From: Corynebacterium sp. HMSC29G08
Lineage (GTDB): Bacteria > Actinomycetota > Actinomycetes > Mycobacteriales > Mycobacteriaceae
Reading direction: 5' to 3'
DNA: 59,146 nt
Assembly (NCBI RefSeq): GCF_001806875.1
Contig: NZ_KV786273.1
Span: forward strand, 1 to 59,146
A program made the translations under genes and the position numbers. The notes under the pieces are model-generated. The model was not told the DNA's origin. It worked only from the letters and a program-made list of their open reading frames with translations, and ran no database searches. Each line of letters starts with the position of its first letter. Positions within the stretch are counted from its first letter, which is position 1. Below, piece by piece: positions 9,671 to 17,441 of the stretch.

Positions 9671-10870
9671 ATGCGAGTGGGAATCGTTGCAGAATCGTTC
9701 TTGCCAAACATTAACGGTGTGACCAACTCCGTGCTGCGCGTGCTTGAGCATCTCAAAGCGGAGGGCCACGAGGCGATCGTGGTGGCCCCTGGCGCGCGCG
9801 ACTTCCAGGAGGAGGTTCCGGACTACCTGGGTTTTGAGATTGTGCGCGTGCCCACGGTGCGTATCCCGATGGTGGATTCCTTGCCGGTTGGCGTGCCCAC
9901 CACCAACGTCACGGCGGCGTTGGCGGAGTTCAAGCCGGATGTGATCCACTTGGCCAGCCCGTTTGTGCTTGGCGGTGCGGGCGCGTTTTCCGCCGCCCAG
10001 CTGGGGATTCCGTCGGTGGCGCTGTACCAGACGGATGTGGCTGGCTTTGCCACGAAGTACCACGCAGCCATGGTTGCTTCCATTGCGTGGGAGTGGACGC
10101 GCACGCTGCACAACATGTGTGAACTGACGCTTGCGCCTTCTTCCCAGGCAATCGCAGAGTTGGAACAGCACGGCATTGAGAACGTGCACCACTGGGGGCG
10201 CGGGGTGGACGCGGAGCTGTTTCACCCGCGGCGTCGTTCAGAGATGCTGCGCCGTAAGTGGGATCCGAGCGGCACGAAGCGCATTGTCGGGTTTGTTGGC
10301 CGTTTGGCCGCGGAGAAGTCCGCGCACCGCCTTGCGCCGCTTGCTGCAGACCCGTCGATTCAGCTGGTGATTGTTGGTGACGGCCCGGAGCGCGCCGCAC
10401 TCGAAGCAGCGCTTCCCGGCGCGGTGTTCACGGGTGCTTTATCTGGCGAGCAGCTCGCGCGCGCCTACGCCAGCCTGGATCTTTTCGTGCACACCGGTGA
10501 GTTTGAAACGTTCTGCCAGGCCATCCAGGAGGCGCAGGCTTGCGGTGTGCCCACCATTGGCCCGAAGGCGGGTGGTCCGATCGACCTGATTGCTAACCAC
10601 GTCAACGGCATGCTGCTAGACGTTGACACCTTTGAGCAGGACCTGCCGGAGGCCGCCGCCTGGATTCTTGATCCTGCCCGATTGGATGAGCTCAAAGCCA
10701 ACGCGCGTGCCTCGGTTGCGGATAAAACTTGGGACGCGTTGTGTACGCAGCTAGTTGGTTACTACGACGAGGCGATCGCAGGCTATAACCGCACAGTAGT
10801 GAACATTTTTGGCCGCGAAGTGCCGCTGCCAGGATGGGCGAAGATCCCGGGGAAAAGAAAACGGGCATAG
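9671..10870 (+). CDS. mgtA: GT4 alpha-mannosyltransferase MgtA
   Basis: 399-residue glycosyltransferase family 4 protein with GT-B fold. The N-terminal Rossmann half starts MRVGIVAESFLPNINGVTNSV. The C-terminal half has RIVGFVGRLAAEKSAHRL and the E-x7-E sugar-nucleotide motif in GEFETFCQAIQEAQACGVP. Its position after menD and the small membrane protein matches M. tuberculosis mgtA (Rv0557, once called pimB), which transfers mannose from GDP-mannose to glucuronosyl-diacylglycerol in glycolipid synthesis at the membrane. In that genome menG follows directly; here a metal-transport block intervenes. Confidence 0.88.
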   Translation: MRVGIVAESFLPNINGVTNSVLRVLEHLKAEGHEAIVVAPGARDFQEEVPDYLGFEIVRVPTVRIPMVDSLPVGVPTTNVTAALAEFKPDVIHLASPFVLGGAGAFSAAQLGIPSVALYQTDVAGFATKYHAAMVASIAWEWTRTLHNMCELTLAPSSQAIAELEQHGIENVHHWGRGVDAELFHPRRRSEMLRRKWDPSGTKRIVGFVGRLAAEKSAHRLAPLAADPSIQLVIVGDGPERAALEAALPGAVFTGALSGEQLARAYASLDLFVHTGEFETFCQAIQEAQACGVPTIGPKAGGPIDLIANHVNGMLLDVDTFEQDLPEAAAWILDPARLDELKANARASVADKTWDALCTQLVGYYDEAIAGYNRTVVNIFGREVPLPGWAKIPGKRKRA

Positions 10871-10885
10871 GGGCCCCTTTTCGCG

Positions 10886-10924
10886 CCAGGTAAGGCTAAA
10901 CGTACATGAGTAACCCTTACCTAA
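10886..10924. promoter_or_regulatory. Two DtxR-box-like sites upstream of the feo remnant
   Basis: Two adjacent 19-mers each match about 13 of 19 positions of the DtxR consensus TTAGGTTAGGCTAACCTAA. The first is at 10886-10904 on the plus strand (AGGTAAGGCTAAAC core). The second is at 10906-10924 on the minus strand (TTAGGTAAGGGTTAC core). They lie 30-70 bases before the feoA start, where an iron-dependent repressor would be expected. Confidence 0.55.
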
Positions 10925-10952
10925 TGCTCTTCAGTGTAAAAGGATGCGGCGC

Positions 10953-12865
10953 ATGGCACAGGAGCTTTTGCTTATCGACGTTCCGGTGGGCACCCAAACC
11001 ACCATCACCACCACCAACGCTGACGCGGCACTTGACCGTCGGCTGCACGAGCTGGTCGCCACAAGGGTTCGCGCCGGGCGCGCGAGCACAGTGAGAAGCA
11101 CGGTGGGGACTACAACGTCATCGATTTTCCTGGTGCCTATTCGCTGGACCCGATCAGCCCCGATGAGGCACTGACGCGCGAGCTGCTGTTGGATAACCCC
11201 GGCAGACTGGGGGAGGGCCGGCCTGATCTGGTCATGGTTGCGGTGGATACCGCCAACATCTCGCGCGGGCTCTATTTGGCTGCGCAGGTTGCGGAGCTGC
11301 CGTATCGCATGGTGATCGTGCTGACCAAGGGCGATGTCGCCCAGCGCCAGGGGCTTGAGGTGGATGCGGACGTCTTGTCGGCGAAGTTGGGGGTGCCGGT
11401 GGTGGCGCTTGACCCGAGGCGTCGTGAAGTTGCTGGTCTTGCTGAGGTGGTGCACGAAGAGCTGCACAAGCCGGTGGTCACGCACCGCCCGCACACCCCC
11501 GAGGATGACGGATTCAAGGCCGCCGATGCCCGCTTCACCTGGATCGATGATGCAGTCACGGCCGCCACGCTTCGAGACGAAAGCCGCGCCACCACCTCCG
11601 AAACCATCGACCGTTTCGTCCTGCACCCAGTCCTTGGCCCGCTGATCTTCCTGGCGGCCATGTTTGTGGTCTTTGAGATCACCACCACCGTCGCCGCACC
11701 TTTCCAAGACTGGATGGAAGGCTTCTTCACTGGGCCGTTATCCGACTGGGCGGCAGCCGGCCTTGTTGCGGTTGGCTTGGATTACCCATTTGTGCATGGC
11801 CTGCTTATCGACGGCATCATCAACGGCGTCGGCATGGTCTTAACGTTCGTGCCTTTGATGGCGTTGATGTTTTTCTGCCTCGCGGTGCTGGAGGACTCCG
11901 GATACATGGCGCGTGCGGCCGTGGTGGCGGACCGCGTCATGCGGGCGATCGGCCTGCCCGGCAAAGCGTTTATTCCGCTGATTGTGGGTTTCGGGTGTAA
12001 TGTGCCGGCGATTTCGGCGACTCGCGTGTTGGCGTCGCCAATCCAGCGCCGTTTGACGGCCATGCTGGTGCCGTTTACCTCGTGCTCAGCCCGGTTGACG
12101 GTGTACGTGATGATGGCGAACGTCTTCTTCCCCGACCATGCGGGACTTGTGGTGTTTGCCATGTACGTGATCTCCATTGTGTTGGTGGTGCTCTCCGGCT
12201 TGGTGTTGAAGAACCTGCTGTGGCGCACCCTCGGCGCAGACCCTTTGGTGATTGACCTGCCGGTCTACCAGCTACCCACGGCGCGCCTGACGGCGTCGGT
12301 GACCTGGGCGCGTCTGAAGGGCTTTTTACAAACGGCGGGCGGCATCATCGTCGCAACCGTGGTGGCCATCTGGTTCTTGCAGTCCACCCCGGCCGTTGCT
12401 GGCTACTCTTGGGGCGATGAGGAGCTGCACCCGCAGGACTCCGTCTACGGCGTGGTCTCTGAGGCGATCGCGCCGGTCTTTGAGCCGGCTGGCTTCAACT
12501 CTTGGTCACTCACCGGCCCGCTGATCACCGGGTTTTTGGCCAAGGAGGCACTGATCTCCACTTGGGCGCAAACCTATGCGGTGGCCGATCCTTTGGAAAG
12601 TGACGCAAGCCCCGAAGAGCAGGGTGACTCGGACCTGGCTAGGGCGGTGCGCGCGGACTTTGAGCAGTCCTCCGGCGGACACGCAACCGCCGCCGCCTGG
12701 GCGTACATGATCTTCCTGCTGGCCTACACGCCGTGTGTGGCAACGCTTGCCGCGCAGCGGCGCGAGATCGGCTGGAATTGGACCATGATTACCATGGTGG
12801 GCCAGATCGGCGTGGCGTGGCTTTTAGCCGTGTTGACATTCCAGGTGCTGCGGGTGTTCATGTGA
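10953..12865 (+). pseudogene. feoB: feoA-feoB deletion remnant (ferrous iron transporter)
   Basis: The first ~40 codons (MAQELLLIDVPVG... to RRLHEL) are the N-terminal half of FeoA. Near 11068-11085 the sequence jumps, in another frame, into FeoB just before its G3 motif: YNVIDFPGAYSLDPISPDEA. The rest of FeoB is intact to the stop at 12865: a TKGD G4-like motif, the Gate motifs (GFGCNVPAISATR, PFTSCSARL) and the membrane domain, about 590 codons. Missing are the C-terminal half of FeoA and about the first 45 residues of FeoB, including the P-loop (G1) and G2. An open frame from TTG 11189 would give a 558-residue protein unable to bind GTP normally. A GTPase-independent role is possible but unlikely. 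Confidence 0.75.
10963..10980 (-). repeat. Copy 4 of dispersed GTCGRTAAGCAA motif
   Basis: The minus strand reads CGTCGATAAGCAAAAGCT, inside the start of the feoA remnant, where the plus strand encodes ELLLID. Confidence 0.75.
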
Positions 12866-13179
12866 TGTTTCGCAGAAAAGCTACCGCTGCCAAGACGCTG
12901 GACATGCCACCAATGGAGGCCGTCACTACCGCCATGCGTGAGGGTGCGCGCAGCCGTAGGGAGATTTGCCGGCGCACCGGCTTGTCCACCTCTACGGTGG
13001 ATGCGATTATCCACCACTTAGAGCGCACTGATCTGCTGAAGCTGGAACCGCTGGGCTCAGCGTGCTGCGCTGGCGGCTGCGGGTCCTGCAGTGCGTCGAA
13101 GTCGTGCACGGGGGAGCGCACCGCCAGCGGGCCTGTGGCGTTGGTGTTGATGACTCGGCCGGGTGCTGCTGGTAAGTAG
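12865..13179 (+). CDS. FeoC-like winged-helix protein with Cys cluster
   Basis: 104 residues from the ATG that overlaps the feoB stop (TGATG). The N-terminal half is a helix-turn-helix (SRREICRRTGLSTSTVDAIIHHLERTD cut here only in part: recognition helix STSTVDAIIHH). The C-terminal half has a cysteine cluster, CCAGGCGSCSASKSC, that could bind an iron-sulfur cluster as in FeoC of enterobacteria. FeoC usually sits behind feoB and modulates FeoB stability or oxygen response. With feoB damaged here, its partner is probably lost. It could instead be a stand-alone regulator. Confidence 0.65.
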   Translation: MFRRKATAAKTLDMPPMEAVTTAMREGARSRREICRRTGLSTSTVDAIIHHLERTDLLKLEPLGSACCAGGCGSCSASKSCTGERTASGPVALVLMTRPGAAGK

Positions 13180-13201
13180 CGCCGCAAGTAGAGTGGCCGA
13201 T

Positions 13202-13879
13202 ATGTCAGTCGGTGATCTTTCCCCCAGCACCCAGAACTATCTCAAGGCGATTTGGGCGCTGGCAGAGTGGTCGGATGAACCGGTAACGTCTACCTCTATT
13301 GCCAAACACCTTGACCTGCGTAAATCCACCGTCTCTGAGGCGGTGCGCAAGTTGGGTGAGCAGGACTTGGTCCAGCATCAGCCCTACGGCGCAGTCACAC
13401 TGACGGAGACCGGCCACGCGTTCGCGGTGGCGATGATCCGCCGCCACCGGCTCATTGAAACCTTTTTGGTGGAGGCGCTTGGCTACACCTGGGATCAGGT
13501 GCACGATGAGGCCGAAAACCTTGAGCACTCCGTGAGCGACTTCATGGTTGAGCGCATTGACGCCTTCCTGGACCACCCCACCCGCGACCCGCACGGGGAT
13601 CCCATCCCTTCCGCGAGCGGGCGCATCGACGCACCTCAGGCCGTCCCGCTTACCGGCGTCGAGCCCGGCCAGAAAGCCACGATTGAGCGGATTTCAGACG
13701 ATGACCCGAAGCTGCTCCAATTCCTGGACAGCCACGGGCTTGTTGTCGGCGCCACCCTGGAGGTGGGCCAGGGGGCGCCTTACTCCGGTGCGCTTGAGGT
13801 GCGGCTGACCGGCGCCAGCGCAGCGGTCCCGCTTGGTCAGGAAGCCACGGACTCCGTCTTCGTTCGCTTGGAGGCGTAA
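13202..13879 (+). CDS. mntR: DtxR-family metalloregulator, MntR-like
   Basis: 225 residues: N-terminal winged helix (recognition region HLDLRKSTVSEAVRKL), dimerisation domain with metal site, and a C-terminal SH3-like/FeoA domain. Metal-site positions visible are H in RRHRLIETFL and E-x-x-x-E-H in EAENLEHSVSD. Glu takes the place of DtxR Cys102, as in manganese-sensing MntR proteins, which favours Mn over Fe. It converges with the metal ABC operon on the opposite strand, overlapping the permease 3' end by 43 bases. Start ATG 13202 is chosen because the domain begins at once (MSVGDLSPSTQNYLKAIW). Probable target: the palindrome at 16663. Confidence 0.75.
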   Translation: MSVGDLSPSTQNYLKAIWALAEWSDEPVTSTSIAKHLDLRKSTVSEAVRKLGEQDLVQHQPYGAVTLTETGHAFAVAMIRRHRLIETFLVEALGYTWDQVHDEAENLEHSVSDFMVERIDAFLDHPTRDPHGDPIPSASGRIDAPQAVPLTGVEPGQKATIERISDDDPKLLQFLDSHGLVVGATLEVGQGAPYSGALEVRLTGASAAVPLGQEATDSVFVRLEA

Positions 13880-14715
13880 CGGCGCTCCCGGGTCACCCCG
13901 TGCGGGCCGAACAGGTACACCACGGCAAACACCACGCCCTGAGCCAGGACGATCATGCCGCCAGAGGCCGTGTCCAGGTAGTAGGAGCAGTACAGCCCAA
14001 TGATGGCGCATGCCGCGGACATTGTCGGCGCGATGATCAGCATGGTGCCGAACTTGTTGGTCAGCAGATACGCGGTAGCGCCGGGGATGATCAGCATAGC
14101 CACGACAAGGATTACCCCGACGGCCTGCAGCGCCACAACCGAAGTCAGCGCCAACAGCGCCAGCAATGCCGCACCCAGCAGCCGCGGGTTAAGCCCAATG
14201 GCGTGCGCGTGGATCGGGTCGAAAGCGTACAGCGTGAAGTCCCGGCGCTTGAGCAGTAGCACACTGAGGACGATTGCGCCCAGGAGCAGCACCTGCAGCA
14301 AGTCACCGCGGGAGACACCAAGCAGGTTGCCAAAGATGATGTGGTTTAGATCCGTATGCGAGGGCGTGACCGAGATCAGTACCAGTCCCAGCGCAAACAT
14401 GGTGGTGAACACGATGCCAATGGCCGCGTCTTCCTTCACCCGGGAGGTATCACGCACCAGCCCGATCAGGGCCACTGCGATAAAGCCGAAGACCACCGCA
14501 CCCAGGGCAAACGGCACGCCCACGATGTAGGCCAGCACCACGCCGGGTAGCACCGCGTGGCTGACCGCATCGCCCATCAGGGACCAGCCAACTAACACCA
14601 GCCAGCAGGACAACACCGCGCACACAACCGACGCCACCAGTGACGTGGCAAGTGCGCGCACCATGAAGTCATACGCAAACGGTTGCGTCAAGATATCGAT
14701 CATGTTGCTGATCAT
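13837..14715 (-). CDS. Metal ABC transporter permease (ABC-3 family)
   Basis: 292 residues with about eight to nine hydrophobic helices. Family landmarks are MGDAVSHAVLPGVVLAYI (~residue 50), EDAAIGIVFTTMFALG, and HIIFGNLLGVSRGDLLQV. The domain is that of MntB/ZnuB/TroC permeases. Third gene of the operon on the minus strand; its start overlaps the ATPase stop by 4 bases (ATGA-type). The C-terminal tail (VTRERRYASKRTKTESVAS) overlaps the 3' end of the convergent mntR. Confidence 0.92.
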   Translation of the reverse strand: MISNMIDILTQPFAYDFMVRALATSLVASVVCAVLSCWLVLVGWSLMGDAVSHAVLPGVVLAYIVGVPFALGAVVFGFIAVALIGLVRDTSRVKEDAAIGIVFTTMFALGLVLISVTPSHTDLNHIIFGNLLGVSRGDLLQVLLLGAIVLSVLLLKRRDFTLYAFDPIHAHAIGLNPRLLGAALLALLALTSVVALQAVGVILVVAMLIIPGATAYLLTNKFGTMLIIAPTMSAACAIIGLYCSYYLDTASGGMIVLAQGVVFAVVYLFGPHGVTRERRYASKRTKTESVAS

Positions 14716-15437
14716 GATGCGACCCCCATCCCAAATCCCTGCACCAGGTTGTCGGGCTCTAACACCACGTCAGTTGGGCCGTGCATGAGCACCCGACGGT
14801 TCAACAGGACCGTCTCCGGCGCGAGCTGTGGCAGCGCCACCAAATCGTGCGTGACCACAAAAATTGTGGTTCCTTCTGAAGCCAGCTCCTGAAGCAGGGC
14901 GGTGATGGTCGCCTCGGAGTGTTTGTCTACGCCGGCAAAGGGCTCGTCCAGAAGCATGATGCTCGCGCCCTGCGCAATGCCTCGGGCGATAAACGCGCGC
15001 TTTTTCTGCCCGCCGGACAGTTGCCCGATCTGGCGATCGGCGAAGTCCGTGAGGTGGGTGCGCGCAAGGGCACTGTTGACCGCCGCGTTGTCATCGGCGT
15101 GTGGGCGGCGGGTAAACCCCATGTGGCCGTAGCGGCCCATCATCACCACATCGCGCACGGTGACCGGGAACTGCCAGTCCACCTCTTCGCTTTGCGGGAC
15201 GTAGCCCAATACCTGTGTTTTGCGGGCGCGAAGCGGGTCCATGCCGTTGATGCGCACTTCGCCGCAGTCTGGCTTCGCCAGCCCCATGATCGCCTTGAGC
15301 AACGTGGATTTGCCAGCGCCATTCATGCCGATCAGACCGCAAATGCGGCCCGGCTCCACGGTGAGTGTTGCGCCGTCGAGTGCGAGCACATCGCCGTATC
15401 GCACCACCACGTTGTCAACCGCTATCGCCGGTGTCAC
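14712..15437 (-). CDS. Metal ABC transporter ATP-binding protein
   Basis: 241 residues from GTG 15437, overlapping the stop of the binding-protein gene by 4 bases. Walker A GMNGAGKSTLLKA (~residue 37), Q-loop GYVPQSEEVDW, signature LSGGQKKRAFIARG (~140), Walker B MLLDEPFAGVD and the switch His in VVTHDL. Belongs to the MntB/ZnuC/TroB group that energises uptake of Mn, Fe or Zn. The substrate preference is inferred from the binding protein and from the MntR-like neighbour. Confidence 0.93.
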   Translation of the reverse strand: MTPAIAVDNVVVRYGDVLALDGATLTVEPGRICGLIGMNGAGKSTLLKAIMGLAKPDCGEVRINGMDPLRARKTQVLGYVPQSEEVDWQFPVTVRDVVMMGRYGHMGFTRRPHADDNAAVNSALARTHLTDFADRQIGQLSGGQKKRAFIARGIAQGASIMLLDEPFAGVDKHSEATITALLQELASEGTTIFVVTHDLVALPQLAPETVLLNRRVLMHGPTDVVLEPDNLVQGFGMGVAS

Positions 15438-16372
15438 TTTGTGCTCCCTGTCAGGCCCTCGATGATGGTGTTGGTGTCATGGCGGATCAGATCCAGGTAG
15501 GTCGGCACCGGACCGTTTTCTTCAGACAGGGAGTCCACGTACAGCGTGCCGCCGAACTGCGCGCCGGTGGCCTCAACCACCTGCATCATCGGGGCGTTGG
15601 AGACCGTGGACTCACAGAACACGGCCGGGACGTCGTTTTCCTTCACAAACTCAATGGCACCCGCGATCTGCTGCGGGGTGGCCTCCTGCTCCGCGTTGAC
15701 CGGCCAGATGTAGCGCTCCGTCAGCTTTGCGTCACGCGCCAGGTAGGAAAACGCGCCCTCACAGGTCACCAGCGCACGCTGGTTGTCGGGTACTGCTGCC
15801 AGCTTGGTTTCCAGCTCATCCTGGACACCTTGGAGTTCGTTTTTGTACTTCTCGCCGTTGGCCTTGAAATCCTCGGCGTGCTCTGGGGCGATCTCACTGA
15901 ACGCCTTCACAATGTTGTCCACGTACTTCTGCACGTTTACCGGGCTCATCCAGGCGTGCGGGTTGGGCTTGCCGGCATACGCGTCCTCGGCGATGTCGAT
16001 CGGCTCCACACCCTCGCTGACCACCGCGTGCGGCACATCCAGATCAGCAACAAACTGCGCGAACCAGTTCTCCAGGTTCATGCCGTTATCCAAAATCAGG
16101 TCCGCATCTGCAGCACGTGCGATGTCGCCTGGGGTGGGCTCGTAGCCGTGGATCTCCGCGCCGGGTTTGGTGATGGATTCCACCTTCAGGTGCTCGCCAG
16201 CCACGTTGGCGGCAATGTCTTGGATCACCGTGAACGTGGTGAGCACTACCGGCAGGTCCTTGTCGCTGGCGGTGGTGGAGGTTGTTTCCTGCGAGCTTTC
16301 CGCAGAGCAGCCCACCAGGCCAATGGAGAGGGCAGCGGTGAAGGCAAGGGCAAGTGCCTTGGTTTTCATCAT
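15434..16372 (-). CDS. Metal ABC transporter substrate-binding lipoprotein, Mn/Fe-type site
   Basis: 312 residues with lipobox SIGLVGC at about residue 22. Cluster A-1 (ZnuA/PsaA) fold. The four probable ligands are His in GAEIHGYEPTP, His in PNPHAWMSP, Glu in TCEGAFSYLA and Asp in YVDSLSEE. A His-His-Glu-Asp set as in PsaA/MntC points to manganese or iron; Zn binders use His at the third place. First gene of the three-gene importer. Two ATG codons stand in tandem (16372 and 16369), behind AAGGAACC. Contrast with the His-His-His-Asp binding protein at 25012. Confidence 0.88.
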   Translation of the reverse strand: MMKTKALALAFTAALSIGLVGCSAESSQETTSTTASDKDLPVVLTTFTVIQDIAANVAGEHLKVESITKPGAEIHGYEPTPGDIARAADADLILDNGMNLENWFAQFVADLDVPHAVVSEGVEPIDIAEDAYAGKPNPHAWMSPVNVQKYVDNIVKAFSEIAPEHAEDFKANGEKYKNELQGVQDELETKLAAVPDNQRALVTCEGAFSYLARDAKLTERYIWPVNAEQEATPQQIAGAIEFVKENDVPAVFCESTVSNAPMMQVVEATGAQFGGTLYVDSLSEENGPVPTYLDLIRHDTNTIIEGLTGSTK

Positions 16373-16405
16373 GTGGTTCCTTCTTTATGTGTTGGGAAGT
16401 GGCTT

Positions 16406-16648
16406 TTAGAGGTATGGAAGCGGCGGCGGGCCGACGCGGTGGGACGTGGCGATGAAACGGTCTAGTTTCTGCGCAGACTCATCACGCAGGTACACGGCAA
16501 GCAGCCGCATGAGGTTGAGCGTGACTTTTTCGGGATCGGCGCTTGAGTACACGAGGCGTGCTGAGGCCACGTGGTCGCCGTCGCGAGCAGTCTCAAACAG
16601 CGTGATGGCTTCAAGCCACGCGCCCATGTTGGCTTCATCATGTCCCAT
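16406..16648 (-). CDS. Small hypothetical protein before the metal importer
   Basis: 80 residues, no hydrophobic segment: an amphipathic, mostly helical protein (ITLFETARDGDHVASARLVY... LRLLAVYLRD). It lies 33 bases upstream of the binding-protein start on the same strand and directly downstream of the palindrome at 16663, so it would be the first gene of the Mn/Fe import transcript. No family recognised. No strong ribosome-binding site is visible, and it could instead be a leader region. Confidence 0.45.
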   Translation of the reverse strand: MGHDEANMGAWLEAITLFETARDGDHVASARLVYSSADPEKVTLNLMRLLAVYLRDESAQKLDRFIATSHRVGPPPLPYL

Positions 16649-16662
16649 GGTGGTGAATAGTA

Positions 16663-16682
16663 AAGTTCGGCTATCCGAACTT
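16663..16682. promoter_or_regulatory. 20-bp palindromic operator, probable MntR site
   Basis: AAGTTCGGCTATCCGAACTT: two perfect 8-base arms around four bases. It is in the region between the metal importer transcript (minus strand) and menG (plus strand), 15 bases from the first minus-strand start. The MntR-like regulator is encoded next to this operon, so it is the natural candidate to bind here; this is inference. Confidence 0.6.
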
Positions 16683-16741
16683 GCAAGTGGAGGGAGGGTG
16701 AACAGCCTCCTTTTGTGGGTGGCGAAGTAGACTTGCGCAGC

Positions 16742-17431
16742 ATGGCCAAGGCGGATCTGGAGAAAAAGCCCTTCGACGTTGCCGGGATGTTCGACGATGT
16801 GGGAAAGAACTACGACAAAACCAACACAGTTTTGTCGTTCGGGCTGGATAAATACTGGCGACGCCGCACGCGCGAACGCCTCGAACTCAAACCCGGCGAG
16901 AAGGTCCTCGACCTAGCTGCCGGCACCGCTGTGTCCACCGTGGAGCTAGCCAAGTCCGGCGCCTGGGTGGTTGCGTGCGACTTCTCCCAGGGCATGCTGG
17001 CCGCTGGCAAAGACCGCAACGTGCCCAAGGTTGTCGGCGACGCCATGTACCTGCCATTTGCAGACAACACCTTTGACGCCGTAACCATCTCCTACGGCCT
17101 GCGCAACGTGCACGACTTCGAAACCGGCCTGCGCGAGATGGCACGCGTGACCAAACCGGGCGGGCGTCTGGCGGTCAACGAGTTCTCCACCCCCGTCATC
17201 CCCGGATTCCGCACCCTGTACAAGGAATACCTGCCGCTGGCCCTGCCGCCGATTGCTAAGGTGTTTTCTTCCAACCCGGAGGCCTACGAATACCTGGCGG
17301 AATCCATCCGCGCCTGGCCGGACCAGGAGGCGCTTGCGCGCGCGATTAACGCCAACGGTTGGTCCGATGCAGGCTGGCAGAACTTGAGCGGTGGCATCGT
17401 TGCCATTCACAGTGCGGTGAAGGAAGGCTAG
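16742..17431 (+). CDS. menG: Demethylmenaquinone methyltransferase MenG (UbiE family)
   Basis: 229-residue class I SAM-dependent methyltransferase for the last ring-modification step of menaquinone synthesis. The N-terminal [19 protein letters not shown] matches the UbiE/MenG start. SAM motif I is [15 protein letters not shown], with Ala where many members have Gly. [20 protein letters not shown] and [18 protein letters not shown] are the second and third family motifs. Start ATG 16742 is preceded by no strong Shine-Dalgarno sequence. The gene converges with menJ, with 10 bases between the stops. Confidence 0.94.
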   Translation: MAKADLEKKPFDVAGMFDDVGKNYDKTNTVLSFGLDKYWRRRTRERLELKPGEKVLDLAAGTAVSTVELAKSGAWVVACDFSQGMLAAGKDRNVPKVVGDAMYLPFADNTFDAVTISYGLRNVHDFETGLREMARVTKPGGRLAVNEFSTPVIPGFRTLYKEYLPLALPPIAKVFSSNPEAYEYLAESIRAWPDQEALARAINANGWSDAGWQNLSGGIVAIHSAVKEG

Positions 17432-17441
17432 CGGCCCAAAA

